Origin: Furcasterigmium furcatum
Lineage: Eukaryota; Ascomycota; Sordariomycetes; Glomerellales; Plectosphaerellaceae
Direction: 5' to 3'
DNA: 64,000 nt
Assembly: GCA_001599815.1 (NCBI GenBank)
Contig: BCIA01000002.1
Coordinates: 4,623,626 to 4,687,625, forward strand
A model generated the notes under the pieces. The model was given only the letters and a program-made list of their open reading frames with translations. It was not told the DNA's origin and searched no databases. The translations under genes and the position numbers were made by a program. Shown piece after piece: positions 46,705 to 58,813 of the stretch; positions within the stretch are counted from its first letter, which is position 1, and each line of letters starts with the position of its first letter.

Positions 46705-46908
46705 TGTCGGGTTTGGAGAGGGAACCTTTCAGCGAAGAGAGTAGTTGCAGAAGGTTGGGATAGAAGACTGAGCCCGAACGAGGCTGGTGGTCGGTTGCAA
46801 CCTTGTTTTCCAGATATGAGAGAGAGTGAGAAAAGGGGGGAGAGAGGACAGGTTGAAGGTGAGTGCTCGGAAGAATGGACCAGGGCATCGATATCGACCT
46901 GAAGGATG

Positions 46909-46916
46909 TTTATATA
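46909..46916 (-). promoter_or_regulatory. Likely TATA box of the Dal5-type transporter gene
   Basis: On the minus strand the bases read TATATAAA, about 205 nt upstream of the ATG at 46704, inside the divergent promoter. Confidence 0.4.
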
Positions 46917-47285
46917 GTCTTGAAATGTGCTTGCAACCAGCTCTCCGCCAGAGATATCTGTCCCGCCACCCCCGCGAGTCAGATCCTCCTCAGCCAAGAC
47001 CTTCGAGGTGTGGATTCTGCGGGGTCCCCGCACAAAGGACTTCAAGCTCCATCCGTTGCATGGCATTAACGAGATTTGGACGAATTTCCCCGCAGCTCCA
47101 GCCTCTTCCCCTCATCTCCGACTGTTACCTTTGTAGCATGCCCCGGCGAGCTCTTCGTGGTCTTCCTTTTCCGCTACGAATCGCCATTCTCTAGACGTCT
47201 ACCTCCGACGTCCCAGGCTTCTTATCTTTCGGTCGCGCCCAACCCGATCAAAAGCTCCGTCGGACCCCTCCGCCAGCTGCTGGGC

Positions 47286-49894
47286 ATGGATCTCCCGTCT
47301 CATCCCTCTGGTACTTTGCCGAATGCAGAAGCCACAAGGTCAGAGCCCTCGCCAACTGCCTCCGTGGGCCGGCGCAGCAGTGTCTACGGAGCAGGTGCCA
47401 TCACATCCGCTTCCGCCGCCGGATACGTGGGAGCTTCTCTTCCCTCGTCGGATCAAACTACATCTCACTCTCGCAAGAGATCCATCGATATTTCTGGGTT
47501 CAACGGATCCGAACCCGTGCTAACGGTCCAGGACAAGCGGTCCCCAGCCTCCGAGGACACAACAACCCGGGCAGCAAGGTCGGGAAACAGGCAGAAGCAC
47601 TCAAAGGTCACCAGGGCCTGCGACTTTTGCAAGCGGAGGAAATCCAGGTGCACCGGCACACAGCCCTGTGACAAATGCGCCATACGAGGACTGACTTGCC
47701 AATACGATGCCAAATACTCCAGAGGCCGGGCGGTCACACCGCTCCCTTTGATTGATCTCGGCACGTGCCTCGACGGAAGCAGCACGACTGTTGCTGAGTC
47801 AACCTTTGAACATCCCGAACATGACACGCCACTGGAAGACCGTGCCGTGGAACATGGATTTGGCAGCACCGCAAATGGCATCGGCGGCGGTGGCGAGGCC
47901 ATTGGCCAGGGACCTCAACTTGGAGGCGATGACCACAATCACGCATCACCAGCTTCCTCCGAGCTCGGCGCCGCTGAGATCGAGGGCCAGGTCTTTGACC
48001 GAACCTCGAGCATAAGGTTCCTGCACAGGGCGTGGGAGCGCCTGTCTAGGCGGGATTCCTCCTCAGGCCCCGCAGGCGAGTTCAGGGAGTCTGCCGCCGT
48101 GCGGGACCAGCCGGTGATGCTGGCCGGTGATCTGCCGCTGCCCGAGATCACGGACGACGACGTGTTGAAACTCTCGCTGCCGCCTACTCAGAAACTACAA
48201 AAGCTGCTCGGCCTCTACTTTGACGTCTGCGTCGTCACATATCGGATGCTCAACCGTTCCTCCATGGAGTCCTGGCTCGCGGCCGTGGAGCAGAACATCC
48301 TTCAGGGTCGGCCGGCCTGGCACCATATCGGTCGCGCGAGGACGTCTGTGCTCCTGTCTGTTCTTGCCATCGCAACGGCGCATGACGAACTGTTGCACAA
48401 CTCGTCCGAAGGGGAGGGAGAGTCCGCCTATCTCGCCCGCAGCGACCACCTCTTCTGCATCTCTCGGAAGCTCACCGACGCCGAAACGGGTTACCCGCGC
48501 CTCGAGTCGGCCCAGGCTCGCCTTATTCAGGCGCTCTACCTGCTCCTCAGCTCCCGGATGAACGCTGCCTGGTACAGTTTTGGCATTACCCTGCAGTTCA
48601 TCTCGACCCTAGGGCTTCACCGCAAAGCGACGAGGCGACCCCCACGCGATTACATCCAGGCCCAGTGTGGAATCCGTATATTTTGGGCTTCATACATCTT
48701 AGATACATATCTCGGAGTTATCATGGGGCGGCCTAGCCATTACCATGAGGATGACATCGACCAAGTGTATCCAGACCGGATTGACGACGAGGATATGACG
48801 CCTCGAGGACCGGTGGAGACTTCCGAGCTCGACAAGCAGATTGATTGTCCTGTTAACGGTCTCATCTGCCATGCTAAGTAAGATCCACCCAGCTTTGAGA
48901 TGAAAACCACACCAAGGCCTCCCTCCCACGCTGACCTCGTTGCAGAATAGCCCGCATCGTTGGCGCCATCTCGAGAGAGGTATACTCTATCAAGCCTATC
49001 AGCGAGCTGGATCGTCTCGCCGCTGCCGACCGCCTAACCAAGGAACTACACAAATGGCACGCGAGCCTCCCAGCCCACCTCGGTACCGTCCGTCCGTCCC
49101 TCCTCGTCGAAAGCTACCGCCGCCAGGCAAACGTGCTCAAGGTCGCCTACTGGCACGGCATCATGCACGCGAACCGACCGTTCCTCCTAGGAAAGCACCT
49201 CGGCGCCAAAAGTGAGGCTCGGATTCTTGAGTGCATAGGCGCCGCCCGCATGCTTCTTGAGCACGTCGACCGTTTGGCAAGGGACGGATTCCTGGTCCAG
49301 GCCTTCTGGTGGACGCAGTATGTCACATTCTGCGCCCTGACGATCTCCTATGTCTGGGACATACAGCGGAGGCGCCGTGGCATAGCCCTCGACGCCGAGG
49401 CGACCCACGCCCGTCTCATGGACCTCGCGGCGCGGTGCCAGACATATCTCACTCGTTCCGCTGCCGTCAACTCGCCAAGCAGACGGTACGCCGTGATTCT
49501 TGAGGAGCTCCGTTTCGAGGCTTCGGAGCCGAGGCCAGCGCAGAACCACAATATCCAAGCTTTTGAGAGCCGGGCGGGGACGGATTTTAGAACGCAGGCA
49601 TCCGGTACCCAGTCGGGAACTTTCCACCAGCAGCAGCACGGGGGGTCGCAGCAGCCTCAGATACCTCCGAGCACCGGAGTCACCATGGCCGACGTTGTCC
49701 CGCAGCCTGGCGGGAATCTCCTGGAAACGAGCGACCCGTCCTGCTTCGCGCCCCCGTCGAACCTTCTTGACGAGTGGCAGACGGCAGACTGGTTGGAACT
49801 CGACTCGTCTGCGTTTGGCGTCTACATAGGCATTGATCAGAGTCCAATGTCGTGGATGGTCGACCTTGACACATACAAGGGTACCACACCTTGA
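47286..49894 (+). CDS. Zn2Cys6 transcription factor with Fungal_trans domain (846 aa)
   Basis: Two exons: 47286-48877 and 48946-49894. A 110-residue Ser/Thr-rich leader precedes the zinc cluster: Cys112, 115, 122, 128, 131 and 138 (RACDFCKRRKSRCTGTQPCDKC). After an acidic, Gly-rich linker the Fungal_trans (xylanolytic-activator-type) domain is visible: LFDVCVVTYRMLN-like region, SVLAIATAHDEL, SAQARLIQALYLLLSSRMNAAWYSFG, GLHRKATRRPP, RIFWASYILDTYLGVIMGRPSHYHEDDIDQVYP. The C-terminus is Gln/Gly-rich. The frame is open upstream to 47076 but without ATG. Divergent from the Dal5-type transporter, which it may control (inference). Confidence 0.93.
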
Positions 49895-51094
49895 AGAGCT
49901 GTGTGACAGCAGCGAAATAGCCCGAAGGCAACTTCTACGGTAGACCCGTTGTGCCATCCACTTTCTGCCCTCGCCAAAACCGACGTGGTAGCGCGTCCGA
50001 GGAAATTGAGGAGTTTGTCGATGTCCATCATGCCGGTGCTGATTTCAGGTCTTACGACGCGAGGTTCCATTAATTCCCCCGGTATTTAGAGAGGGAAAGC
50101 GGCGTCTCGAGGGTTGCCATGAGAGCAGCATTAGAAGACTACAAGAATCTTTGAGAGAACAGGAGCTCGGACGGTTGCTACGACGGAGGACGCCGTGAGG
50201 ACGGCAATCATGTGGAAGAACCGGAGGGACTTGGCCTGCTTAACAATGACGCACCTTACGCGAAAATAATGACTGTGAGGTCTGAAAGAAACTTGGGAGG
50301 GCAGGTATCGATGAGAGTCTTGATGTGGCGGCGTCTGGCGGATCGCGATGAGCGTTGCAGTGACCTCCTGCAGGTGGAGATCTGGCCCCGAGGTGTGGAT
50401 TGTTGATATGGAGTTTCGACCAAATTGTGCGAACCAGGGAAATTTCATGTATATTCTACGCATCATGCTTGACTTCTCAAACAATCCACTTGGTTTCTTT
50501 CGCCATTACTACCTCCTTTGCCGCCGTCTACACTCTACATCATCCGGAGCCGGACTTATCATGATCTGCCGTTGGGAATTTGAAAGGGAGTGTAGATCAG
50601 ACCATCTGTAGGGTGGACGATGCGGAGAACTCAATAAGCATCCGCTGACCTGATAAAAACAGGGTGCGTATTTCAGCGAGGGTCAATGTAACCGGAGCTT
50701 CCATGTGCATGTCCGCATGTCCGCATGTCCGTATGTCCGCATTTCCGACGGCCCCACTACGGCGCCGGCGATACCACCAACGGCCCCTCGCTCCGTTCTG
50801 GCGTAGGACGCGGACTTCTTGCTCGTGCCCGCCGGCCCAGGCGACGGAGAGGGCTGAGTGGGCAAGGCAAGGCAGTGGCCATGTCCGTGTCGACCGGTAC
50901 TTGGAATCGGAGACTCGGCAGGGTACATGGAGGCGAATGTGCCTTTGGAACTGACATTCTTTACTAATCTCGCAAGTTCTTAACCTTGGATAAACCGCCT
51001 CCAGGAATCTATCGCCCATAGAGGGCCAGAGGAAGGATTCCAACATTACGCCATCAAGTTCAAAGATTTACTGCACTCTTCTCACACGCCGATC
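49895..51094. other. Upstream interval of the NRPS-like gene
   Basis: 1.2 kb with no supported gene. It contains the 8-bp tandem repeat at 50708-50747. No clear TATA box precedes the ATG at 51095. Confidence 0.6.
50708..50747. repeat. Tandem repeat, five 8-bp units
   Basis: Three perfect copies of catgtccg (50708-50731) are followed by tatgtccg and catttccg. The array lies about 350 nt before the NRPS-like start codon. It is a minisatellite, not a CRISPR array: there are no spacers. Confidence 0.9.
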
Positions 51095-54000
51095 ATGGTT
51101 CCTCCTTCTGCTCTAAGCCGGCCCGGCCTTGCTGCCGAGTCCAAGGGCCCAACTTCGCCCATCTCTTCCATCCAGAAGGCCGAAATTCTCCAAGAAGATG
51201 ACAGCACCATCAAGACGGTGGATGAGCTCGTCCGTCGGCGTGCTCGGGCTGAGCCCGACAAGATCATCGTCTCCTATTCATCCTCCGGGATCCAGTACAT
51301 CGACTACACCCTCCGCCAGCTCGATGTTTTCGCCTTTCGCGTCGCCAGCCACTACCGTACCTTTCTTCCGATGAGAACATCCTCAGCGGAGAAACCAAAG
51401 ACTGTGGCGATCATGGGTCCCTCAAACTTTGAGTATCTCATCACCATTCTTGCCCTAACGAAACTTGGGCACACGGTCCTGTTCCTGTCGCCGCGAATCT
51501 CCCAGGAGGCGATTGAGAACCTGTTGACCGTCACCGACACCGAAATGCTGCTCACGGACACGAGAAATGCTGAGACCATCCAGGCGGTGAAGCAGTCGAT
51601 GCCGCATGTGATCGCTATGGAGATGGTGAACAGCTCCACGTTCGACTTTCCTATCGAGATCCACGCCGATACTCAGTTGGACCAACATCTCGATGCCGAA
51701 ACCGAGAATTCAAACAGAAGTTTCATCATCCATTCCAGCGGTAAGCCTCCTACAACCAGCTATCATGTCAAAGCACAGACACCTACCCACGCACATATCT
51801 AACTAGGTTCAGGGTCGACTGGTCTGCCAAAGCCTATTTATATGACGCAAAAGTCGGCTCTTGCCAACTTCGCCTACAGCATGAACATGAAGGCATTCAC
51901 GACCCTACCGCTGTATCACGGCCACGGGATCTGCAACCTGTTTCGGGCTATACACAGCGGCAAATCTATCCATCTCTATAACGCTAACCTACCCCTTACG
52001 CACGACTATCTAGTCAAAACACTACAGGCATACCGCTTCGAGGTCTTCTACGGCGTGCCGTATGCCTTGAAGCTACTTGCCGAGTCTGACGAAGGGACGG
52101 CGCTGCTTCAGGAACTCAAGATCACTATGTACGGCGGCTCGGCGTGCCCCGACGACCTCGGCAACATGCTGGTCGATAAGGGCGTCAACCTCGTCGGTCA
52201 CTATGGATCAACCGAGGTCGGCCAGCTCATGAACTCGTTCCGGCCTGCCGGCGATAAGGCCTGGAACTACGTGCGCGAAAATCCGAGACTGAAGCCATTC
52301 CTCCGCTGGCTTCCTTGCGGTCCGAACCTGTTTGAGTGCTGCGTATTGGAAGGTTGGCCTTCCAAGGTGGCCTCCAACATGGACGATGGCTCATACGCGA
52401 CCAAGGATATGTTCGAGCCGCATCCTACCATTGCCGGGGCGTGGAAGTATATCGCCCGGCGGGACGATACAATCAACATGGTGAACGGCGAGCTATTCAA
52501 TCCCGTTGCGACCGAGGGCTCGATCCGCTCCAGCAAGTACGTCGCCGAGACGGTGATCTTCGGCGCCGGACGCGCCGCCCTAGGCACTCTTATCGTACCG
52601 TCGCCGGCCCTCGCCAACAAGTCTGAACAGGAGGTCCTTGACCTTGTCTGGCCCGTCGTCGAGTCAGCCTGTTGCAACGTCGAGGCCTACGCCCAAATCT
52701 CCAAGGACATGATCAAGATTCTTCCGGCAGATTGCACATACCCTAGGACCGACAAGGGCAGCATTATCCGTCAAGCGTTCTACAGGATGTTTGAGAAGGA
52801 GATCAACGAGGTGTACGATAGGGTCGAGACAGGGACCGGGGAGCTACAGAAGCTGGACCAGGGCGAGCTGAATGATTTCCTCCGATCACTGCTCATCGGT
52901 TTCATGCGAGGAAAGAAGGTCGAGATGGACAACGATACCGATTTCTTCCTTCTCGGACTTGACTCGCTCCAGGCGATCCGCTTCCGAACGGAGATTCTCA
53001 AAAACATCGACATTGGCGGGCGGAAGCTTGGGCAGATGGTGGTATTCGACCACCCCTCTATCGAGAAGCTCAGCGCCTACCTCGTCTCGTTGAGGTCCGG
53101 GGATGCATCCGGCCAGTCTGCAACAGTGGAGCCTGAGATGCAGAATCTCATCAACAAGCACAGCCAGCCCCTGACGAACGCCCCCGACGTCAGGGCCTCC
53201 GTCGTTGTTACGGGCGTCACCGGCTCGCTTGGAGCCCATATCGTCAGCAAGCTTTCAGCCGATCCGACGATCCAGACCATATACTGCCTCGTTCGCGCTA
53301 AATCGGACACCGAAGCCACACGTCGCATCAAGAGCTCCCTCCTCCAGCGTAAACTCTATCACAGGTTCCCCCCGCTGCACCGTAACAAGCTCGTTGCTCT
53401 CGCCTCTGATCTCTCCCATCCCAAGCTCGGTCTCACCGACGAAGCCTTCCGCCGCATAAAGCAAGACCTACGCCTGGTGATCCACAGCGCTTGGTCCGTT
53501 AACTTCAATATCAAGCTATCCAGCTTCGAGAACGGCAACATCAACGGCGTCTCGCACCTTATCTCACTGTGCCGCGCTGCCGGAGGTTCTGCTTCTTTCA
53601 ACTTCTGCTCCTCTGTATCGACAGTCTCCAGGGCGACGGTCTCCCCCGTCCCGGAGTCGGTGCCCGAACTTGAGTGGGCACATGACATGGGCTATGCCCA
53701 GTCCAAGAGCGTCGCGGAGCATCTCTGCGTGCGTGCCGCTACAGAGCAGGATGTGCTGACGCGGGTGCTCCGTATCGGCCAGATCGTGGCGGACTCGCAG
53801 CACGGTGTCTGGAACGCCACAGAGGCTATCCCACTGCAGATCCAGACGGCGCTTACGATCGGTGCCCTGCCAAGGCTTCAGGAATCTCCCTGCTGGTTGT
53901 CGGTCGACAGAGTTGCCCAGACTGTGACGGACATCTCGCTGTCCGACGCCAAAGGCTGCGTCTTCACAAACGTCGTGAACCCAAAGTCTTTCAGCTGGAC

Positions 54001-54826
54001 AGATGACCTGTTGCCGGCTCTCAAGTCCGCGGGTCTCGAGTTCGAGACAGTCGAGCCCAAGGAGTGGGTTCGTCGCTTGCGTGCCTCCAACCCTGACCCC
54101 GAGATCAACCCTCCCATCAAGTTGGTGGAGTTCTTCGCGGGTAAGTACGACAAGGACGAATTCGCTCCCAGCAAGAGATACGCGACCAAGATGGCGTGTG
54201 GCCTGTCGCCCAGCCTGGGCGCTACCTCTGGTCTAGATCAAGCACTCGTGCAAAAGTTCGTGACCTACTTCCAGAACGGCCCTTGGGCACAAGTCACGAT
54301 GGCCGCGAACAAGTCTCAGGGTGAGACTGGAAAGAGAGGTTCCAACGCCAAGACAATCGTCGTTGTCGACGGCTCTTCCAGCGTCAAGCCAACCCTGGCA
54401 TCTTTCCTCTCGTCCAAGCTCGAGTTCGCCTCACTCGAAGGCGATGCACTACACGCGAAGGCCTCCGTCACCAAGATGGCTGCGTCTCTTGCGCTCACTG
54501 ATGATGACCGCCATGACTGGTTGTCCAGGGTCGGAAGTCGGGCCGTGGAAACCGTCACGGACCTTGGATATGACGGCGTCGTGGTGACTTGCTCGGCCCT
54601 GCAGAGGAAGTGCAGGGACGTATTGAGGGGCGTTGCGGGCAAACACAACAATGTCAGGCTCGTGTTCATCGCCTTGCAGGCTGTGGAGACACCGACTGAG
54701 ATGGCTGGATCGGAGGAGCCCGGTGTTGATGAGTTCGACGTTGTGCCGTTGAGCGCTGATGACGACGCCTCTGATGTGTGGGAGTGGGCAAAGTGGGCGC
54801 TTGGGGAGATCGGGGTCCTCTCTTGA
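51095..54826 (+). CDS. NRPS-like A-T-R reductase with gluconokinase-like C-terminal domain (1221 aa)
   Basis: Two exons, 51095-51740 and 51807-54826. Domains: adenylation (residues about 40-560) with HSSGSGSTGLPKPIY, MYGGSACP, GHYGSTEVG and the YIARRDDTINMVNGE-type core; carrier domain around DTDFFLLGLDSLQA with the phosphopantetheine serine at 602; thioester reductase from about 680 with TGVTGSLG (684-691) for NADPH and Tyr845/Lys849 in GYAQSK. This enzyme class activates a carboxylic acid, loads it on the carrier and releases it reduced as aldehyde or alcohol. From about 1064 to the end comes a gluconokinase-like segment: EGDALHAKASVTKMA, LTDDDRHDWL and VVTCSALQRKCRDVLRG are family signatures. 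Its Walker A reads DGSSSVKPT, without the GxGKS form, and the LID region is absent. No condensation domain. A P450 gene follows 927 nt downstream. Confidence 0.92.
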
Positions 54827-55623
54827 AAACAGAGCGAAGAGGACTCCGTGACTAGAATAGTGGTTCATGACGAGACTGTCCATGGTCAGATTTTCATTTG
54901 TTTCATCTCTCGCATCTGTTTGATGTTAATATCGGATAGTGTTCTATTTACAAGATTGATTACACCATAATGAACAGCTACGTCGTTCTTTGTATCCTAG
55001 GTGCTCAGTGACATAAGCACAACTTATGAGGTTATTGCCGGTCTTTCAGGTTCTTAACAAATTTTCCTGCTTCTTTCCTGCATGAGTATTCCCAGCGACC
55101 GAAACCAATTTGCATAGCGGTCTGTCTCAAGAGTATAGTTTCTTCCGAATCCCTCTGCATCTACAATAGTGCAACAGCAAGTATGCGAATGGAATCGCTC
55201 GTTACGCGTGTACGCTCAAATGAACACAGCACGTGATTCCCCTACCCGTTTCAATGAATCCCAAGCCTGTGATCGGCTTCTCCTCCCGTTGTTCAATCCG
55301 TGATGCCAAGGCAAGTGAAGGGCGGAAGAGGGGCTGCCCATCGTGAATCGGATTGCGGTGCCCCGCAAAGTGCCGTGGCGGATATGCGGAGTCGGAGTCG
55401 GAGTCGCGACCGCTCCGTCGGCGGACAGAAGTGCGGGGAAGTGAGGCGGAAGCGGGAGCGGCTCCAACTCGAAGGACATTTCATCACAGGAATCTGGGTC
55501 AGGTCGTCATTGGACTACCTTCTCCAATCACGATCCCGAGTTCGGGCGGAATTCGAGAGGGGTCAGAAAGGTCATCGACTCTTCTGTTCCGTGGCGATTT
55601 CGCAGCTACAAAGACACGCACAC
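54827..55623. other. Intergenic interval between NRPS-like and P450 genes
   Basis: No gene is seen. A short run of GAGTCG hexamers lies near 55388-55405. Confidence 0.55.
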
Positions 55624-55630
55624 TATATAT
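55624..55630 (+). promoter_or_regulatory. Likely TATA element of the P450 gene
   Basis: TATATAT stands 124 nt before ATG 55754. Confidence 0.35.
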
Positions 55631-55753
55631 CAGGTAGGCAACTTTGCGGGACCTGGTAATATTGACAACAACGCCTTGTACTTACGGGGTTACCTTCTTC
55701 TGATTCTGTCCTATACATTGACCGAACACATTCGTCCATTTCTACGGGACGAC

Positions 55754-57817
55754 ATGGGGCTAGTTCAACACTTGGGCTTTGGCCCGCAGATCTCTGTTGT
55801 CAACGTGGTTGGGTTCATTGGCGTGGCTCTTACTTTTATATTCCTAGGTATAGTCTTCCTTGATATTCCAACCTCACCTGTTATTGACTGACATGCATTG
55901 ACAGGGCTTTGCTGGACGTACCGCAACAGAGGATTCCGATCGTCATCTTCAGCCAACTCCAAGTTTATCGGTGGTCCCAAGGGAAAGCTGTTTACGGGTA
56001 ATGCCCACAACCTTCGAACCAATGGAGCCGCCAGCTGCAAAGCCTGGTACGCCCTATACGAGCGACACGGGCCAGCCTACGAGCTGACGGTTCCCTTTTT
56101 CCGCCTGCACGTCATCAACCACCCGACATATCTCGAGCATATTCAGAAACACAACAGCAAGAACTACATCCGCGGGGCCTTTACGAGGAACGTCTTTGGA
56201 GAACTGCACAGGACCAGTCTCTTCGTCATGGATGGTAAAGAATGGCAACTACAACGGAAAGCGGCCACGAAGGCATTTAGCAAGCAAAACTTTGAGAATC
56301 ACATCACGAAGTCTCTTCACCACTGGCTGGGCATCTTGATGCGCCTCCTGGCCAATTTGGCCGATCAGCAGATCGAATTCGACTTTCAGGCTCTGATGGG
56401 ACGCTTCATGTTCTGTCTGTTCCTGAGGGTGGCCTTCCATGAGGACGACCTCGCGCTGGATATCATGTCCGAAGACCCCGAGTGCCTGAAATCAATGCCT
56501 GCCTATGTCGAAGCATTTGACGAGGCCACTCATCGTACGTTCTGCGGCGCACTATTGACGTTCCTGGTACAGCCAGTAAGCTAACAAATATCTCCTCACT
56601 CCTAGTATTCGATCGAAGACGGCGTGACCCTATGTGGAAACTAACAGAAAAGCTATCCGGAGAAGACAAGGTCACCAAAAGGGCAGTCAATCTCTTCTAC
56701 GGGCAGATTGACGGGCTCATCAGAAAGCGTATCGAAGCGATGAACCAAGGATACAAACTCGACCCCAGTGCCGGCGTTGATCTCCTTGACCTGTTCCTGC
56801 AGTCGACGACAGATGTGTACACGCTCGGTGGCATGGTGTTTGCTTTCTTGGTCGCGGGCCGTAAGTCGTTCTCCGCCCGAGTCTTGTTCCGTCACTAAGA
56901 AGTCGAACTCATGTTTCCAGGCGATACTACTTCATACACAACTTCATGGCTCATGAAGGAAATCCATCACAAAGACAACCAACACCTCGACGCTGTGAGA
57001 AAGATTAGGGCTGAAGCCGAAGAGCTCGGCTTCTCTAATACATATCTTGGTTATGGGGATACACCGGTGAGTCAGAGACGAATGGCCAACCAGATATTTT
57101 CACATCTAAACGTCGTGAAGAAAATGAAATTCGCGAATGCAATGTGGGATGAGACTGCTCGGCTCGATACTGTCTCCCCTGCCGGCCAGATGGAGGCGGC
57201 TGAAGATGACATTCTCCCCGCGGTGCCAGAGCTGAATATGCCTCCACGTCATGTGAAGAAGCAAGTACCCAGAACAAATCAACTTGAATGACAGTGGACT
57301 AACACTATTCATGATCAGGGGTGATATCGTCAGCTACCAGAACTACGTCCTCTCCCGAATGCCTGAAGTATGGGGAGAGGATGCTTCCGTCTTCAAGCCT
57401 TCCCGATGGTTCAAGGAAAATGGAGAAAGCATCTCTTACAGCCCATTCAGTAAGTTGAAGATCCCACATATGAATATTTGCCAGTCTGTTAGTTACTGAT
57501 GCAATCCTTTCACGCAGAATACCACTCTTGGAATGCCGGCCCACGGAGCTGTCTCGGCAGGGCTCTTGCGACGTACGAAGGCATTGCAATTTCGACCGCA
57601 ATCCTTCAACAGTTCGACGTCATCTTGTCTGACAGCGTCAAAACATACCAGCCACTTCCTGCTATGAACATGGTAACATCTGACTCGTTTGCCCATCTGG
57701 AGAAAAGGATTCATGCTGACATGTGCATCTCTGTAGGGAGTCGACAAGGGCCTCTTCATGAGGGTGAGGGCCAGGACGACGGCACCTGGCAAACCTAGAG
57801 CAGAGAAGGAACACTGA
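55754..57817 (+). CDS. Cytochrome P450 monooxygenase, CYP52/CYP63-like (561 aa)
   Basis: ER-anchored haem monooxygenase. Seven exons: 55754-55847, 55905-56534, 56606-56860, 56921-57260, 57319-57449, 57518-57672, 57737-57817. An N-terminal membrane helix (VVNVVGFIGVALTFIFL) is followed by the P450 fold: oxygen-binding AGRDTTSYTTSW (Arg327-Trp336), ExxR at Glu404-Arg407 (ETAR), and the haem loop WNAGPRSCLGRALA with Cys495. The pattern resembles CYP52-type fatty-acid/alkane hydroxylases and their relatives, where the FGGGPR-type loop reads FNAGPR. The intron after 57260 needs a GC donor (GCAAGT); every GT alternative breaks the frame. It follows the NRPS-like reductase on the same strand and may oxidise its product (inference). 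Confidence 0.91.
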
Positions 57818-58813
57818 GCAAATCGATGGACAAAGTGACTTTTCGCAAGGTCCTGAGAATTGGCCTTGAAGGAGGTGGAATTGACCGGTGAGAGATCACG
57901 CATAATTAGGGACCAAAGAATCACAGACTGTACCCATTCACACCCTATAGAATGAAACATCATAACAAGCTACTGGAAAGCCCTTATCAACGTCCAAGAG
58001 TGGCTCAAACAGCTGGCAGTTACCGTCATAACATACTGTAGAACAGATGCAAATGTGATATTGCGCTCGCGCCACACAATGACACTTATCTCTTCGAGAA
58101 GTGCCAAGAGGGATTTTCCTTTCAAGCATGATGTCCAACTCATCTACAGCTCATTCATTAGTCTAGAAGATGTAACAATGCCCAAGCACAAAGCAAACGG
58201 GCGTTAGATTGACTGCACAGGTCTGTGGAGAGGGAGAAGCCCATCGCCATGAATAACGCCTGGATGCTTACTACTCCATGCCTTCGTGGCGGCGTTTTAT
58301 GGCCTACGTGCAGTTGTGGTAGTCACCTTTTGTAGACCGAAGGCATGGCTACTTAGGCGTGGCCGGATGGTTTCTCCGTCGTCGATCGGTCGCCGTAAAC
58401 ATACCTGAGAGAGGCTTCCTCGAGTGGTACTTCGACCTGAGGGTGAGGTACTGTGCTAAATACTTCTACAACTGCTGCTGCTACTGTACCAGCCAACGCA
58501 CGTCCGTCAATTCTCCACCATTTTATCGTAGCAGTCACTTCGTAAGGCTGGCAGGCTACTTCATAGTACATGTACTTGTACCACAGTGAGAACGGAGGTA
58601 ATGCCCGCCTGCTGTCTAGTAGCCGCTTCATATCTCGTTTATCTAGTGGCCTTAGTTACTCAGTTGTACTTCGCGTAAAGTCGAATTCCTCAAGGTATTG
58701 ATCGAAACAAGCCGCAACTATCATTACTACAAGGGGTATCTTGATTGCACTAATATCTACCACAGCCAATGGCCACATATTACTTCCTCGAGGCGAGACG
58801 CAAACACTACTCC
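57818..58813. other. Intergenic interval, no supported gene
   Basis: About 1 kb of AT-rich 3' flank between the P450 and the membrane protein gene. No gene or repeat was recognised. Confidence 0.6.

Noticed and set aside
50708..50747. CRISPR-like array
   Set aside because: Units of 8 bp are directly adjacent with no spacers; the organism is a eukaryote.
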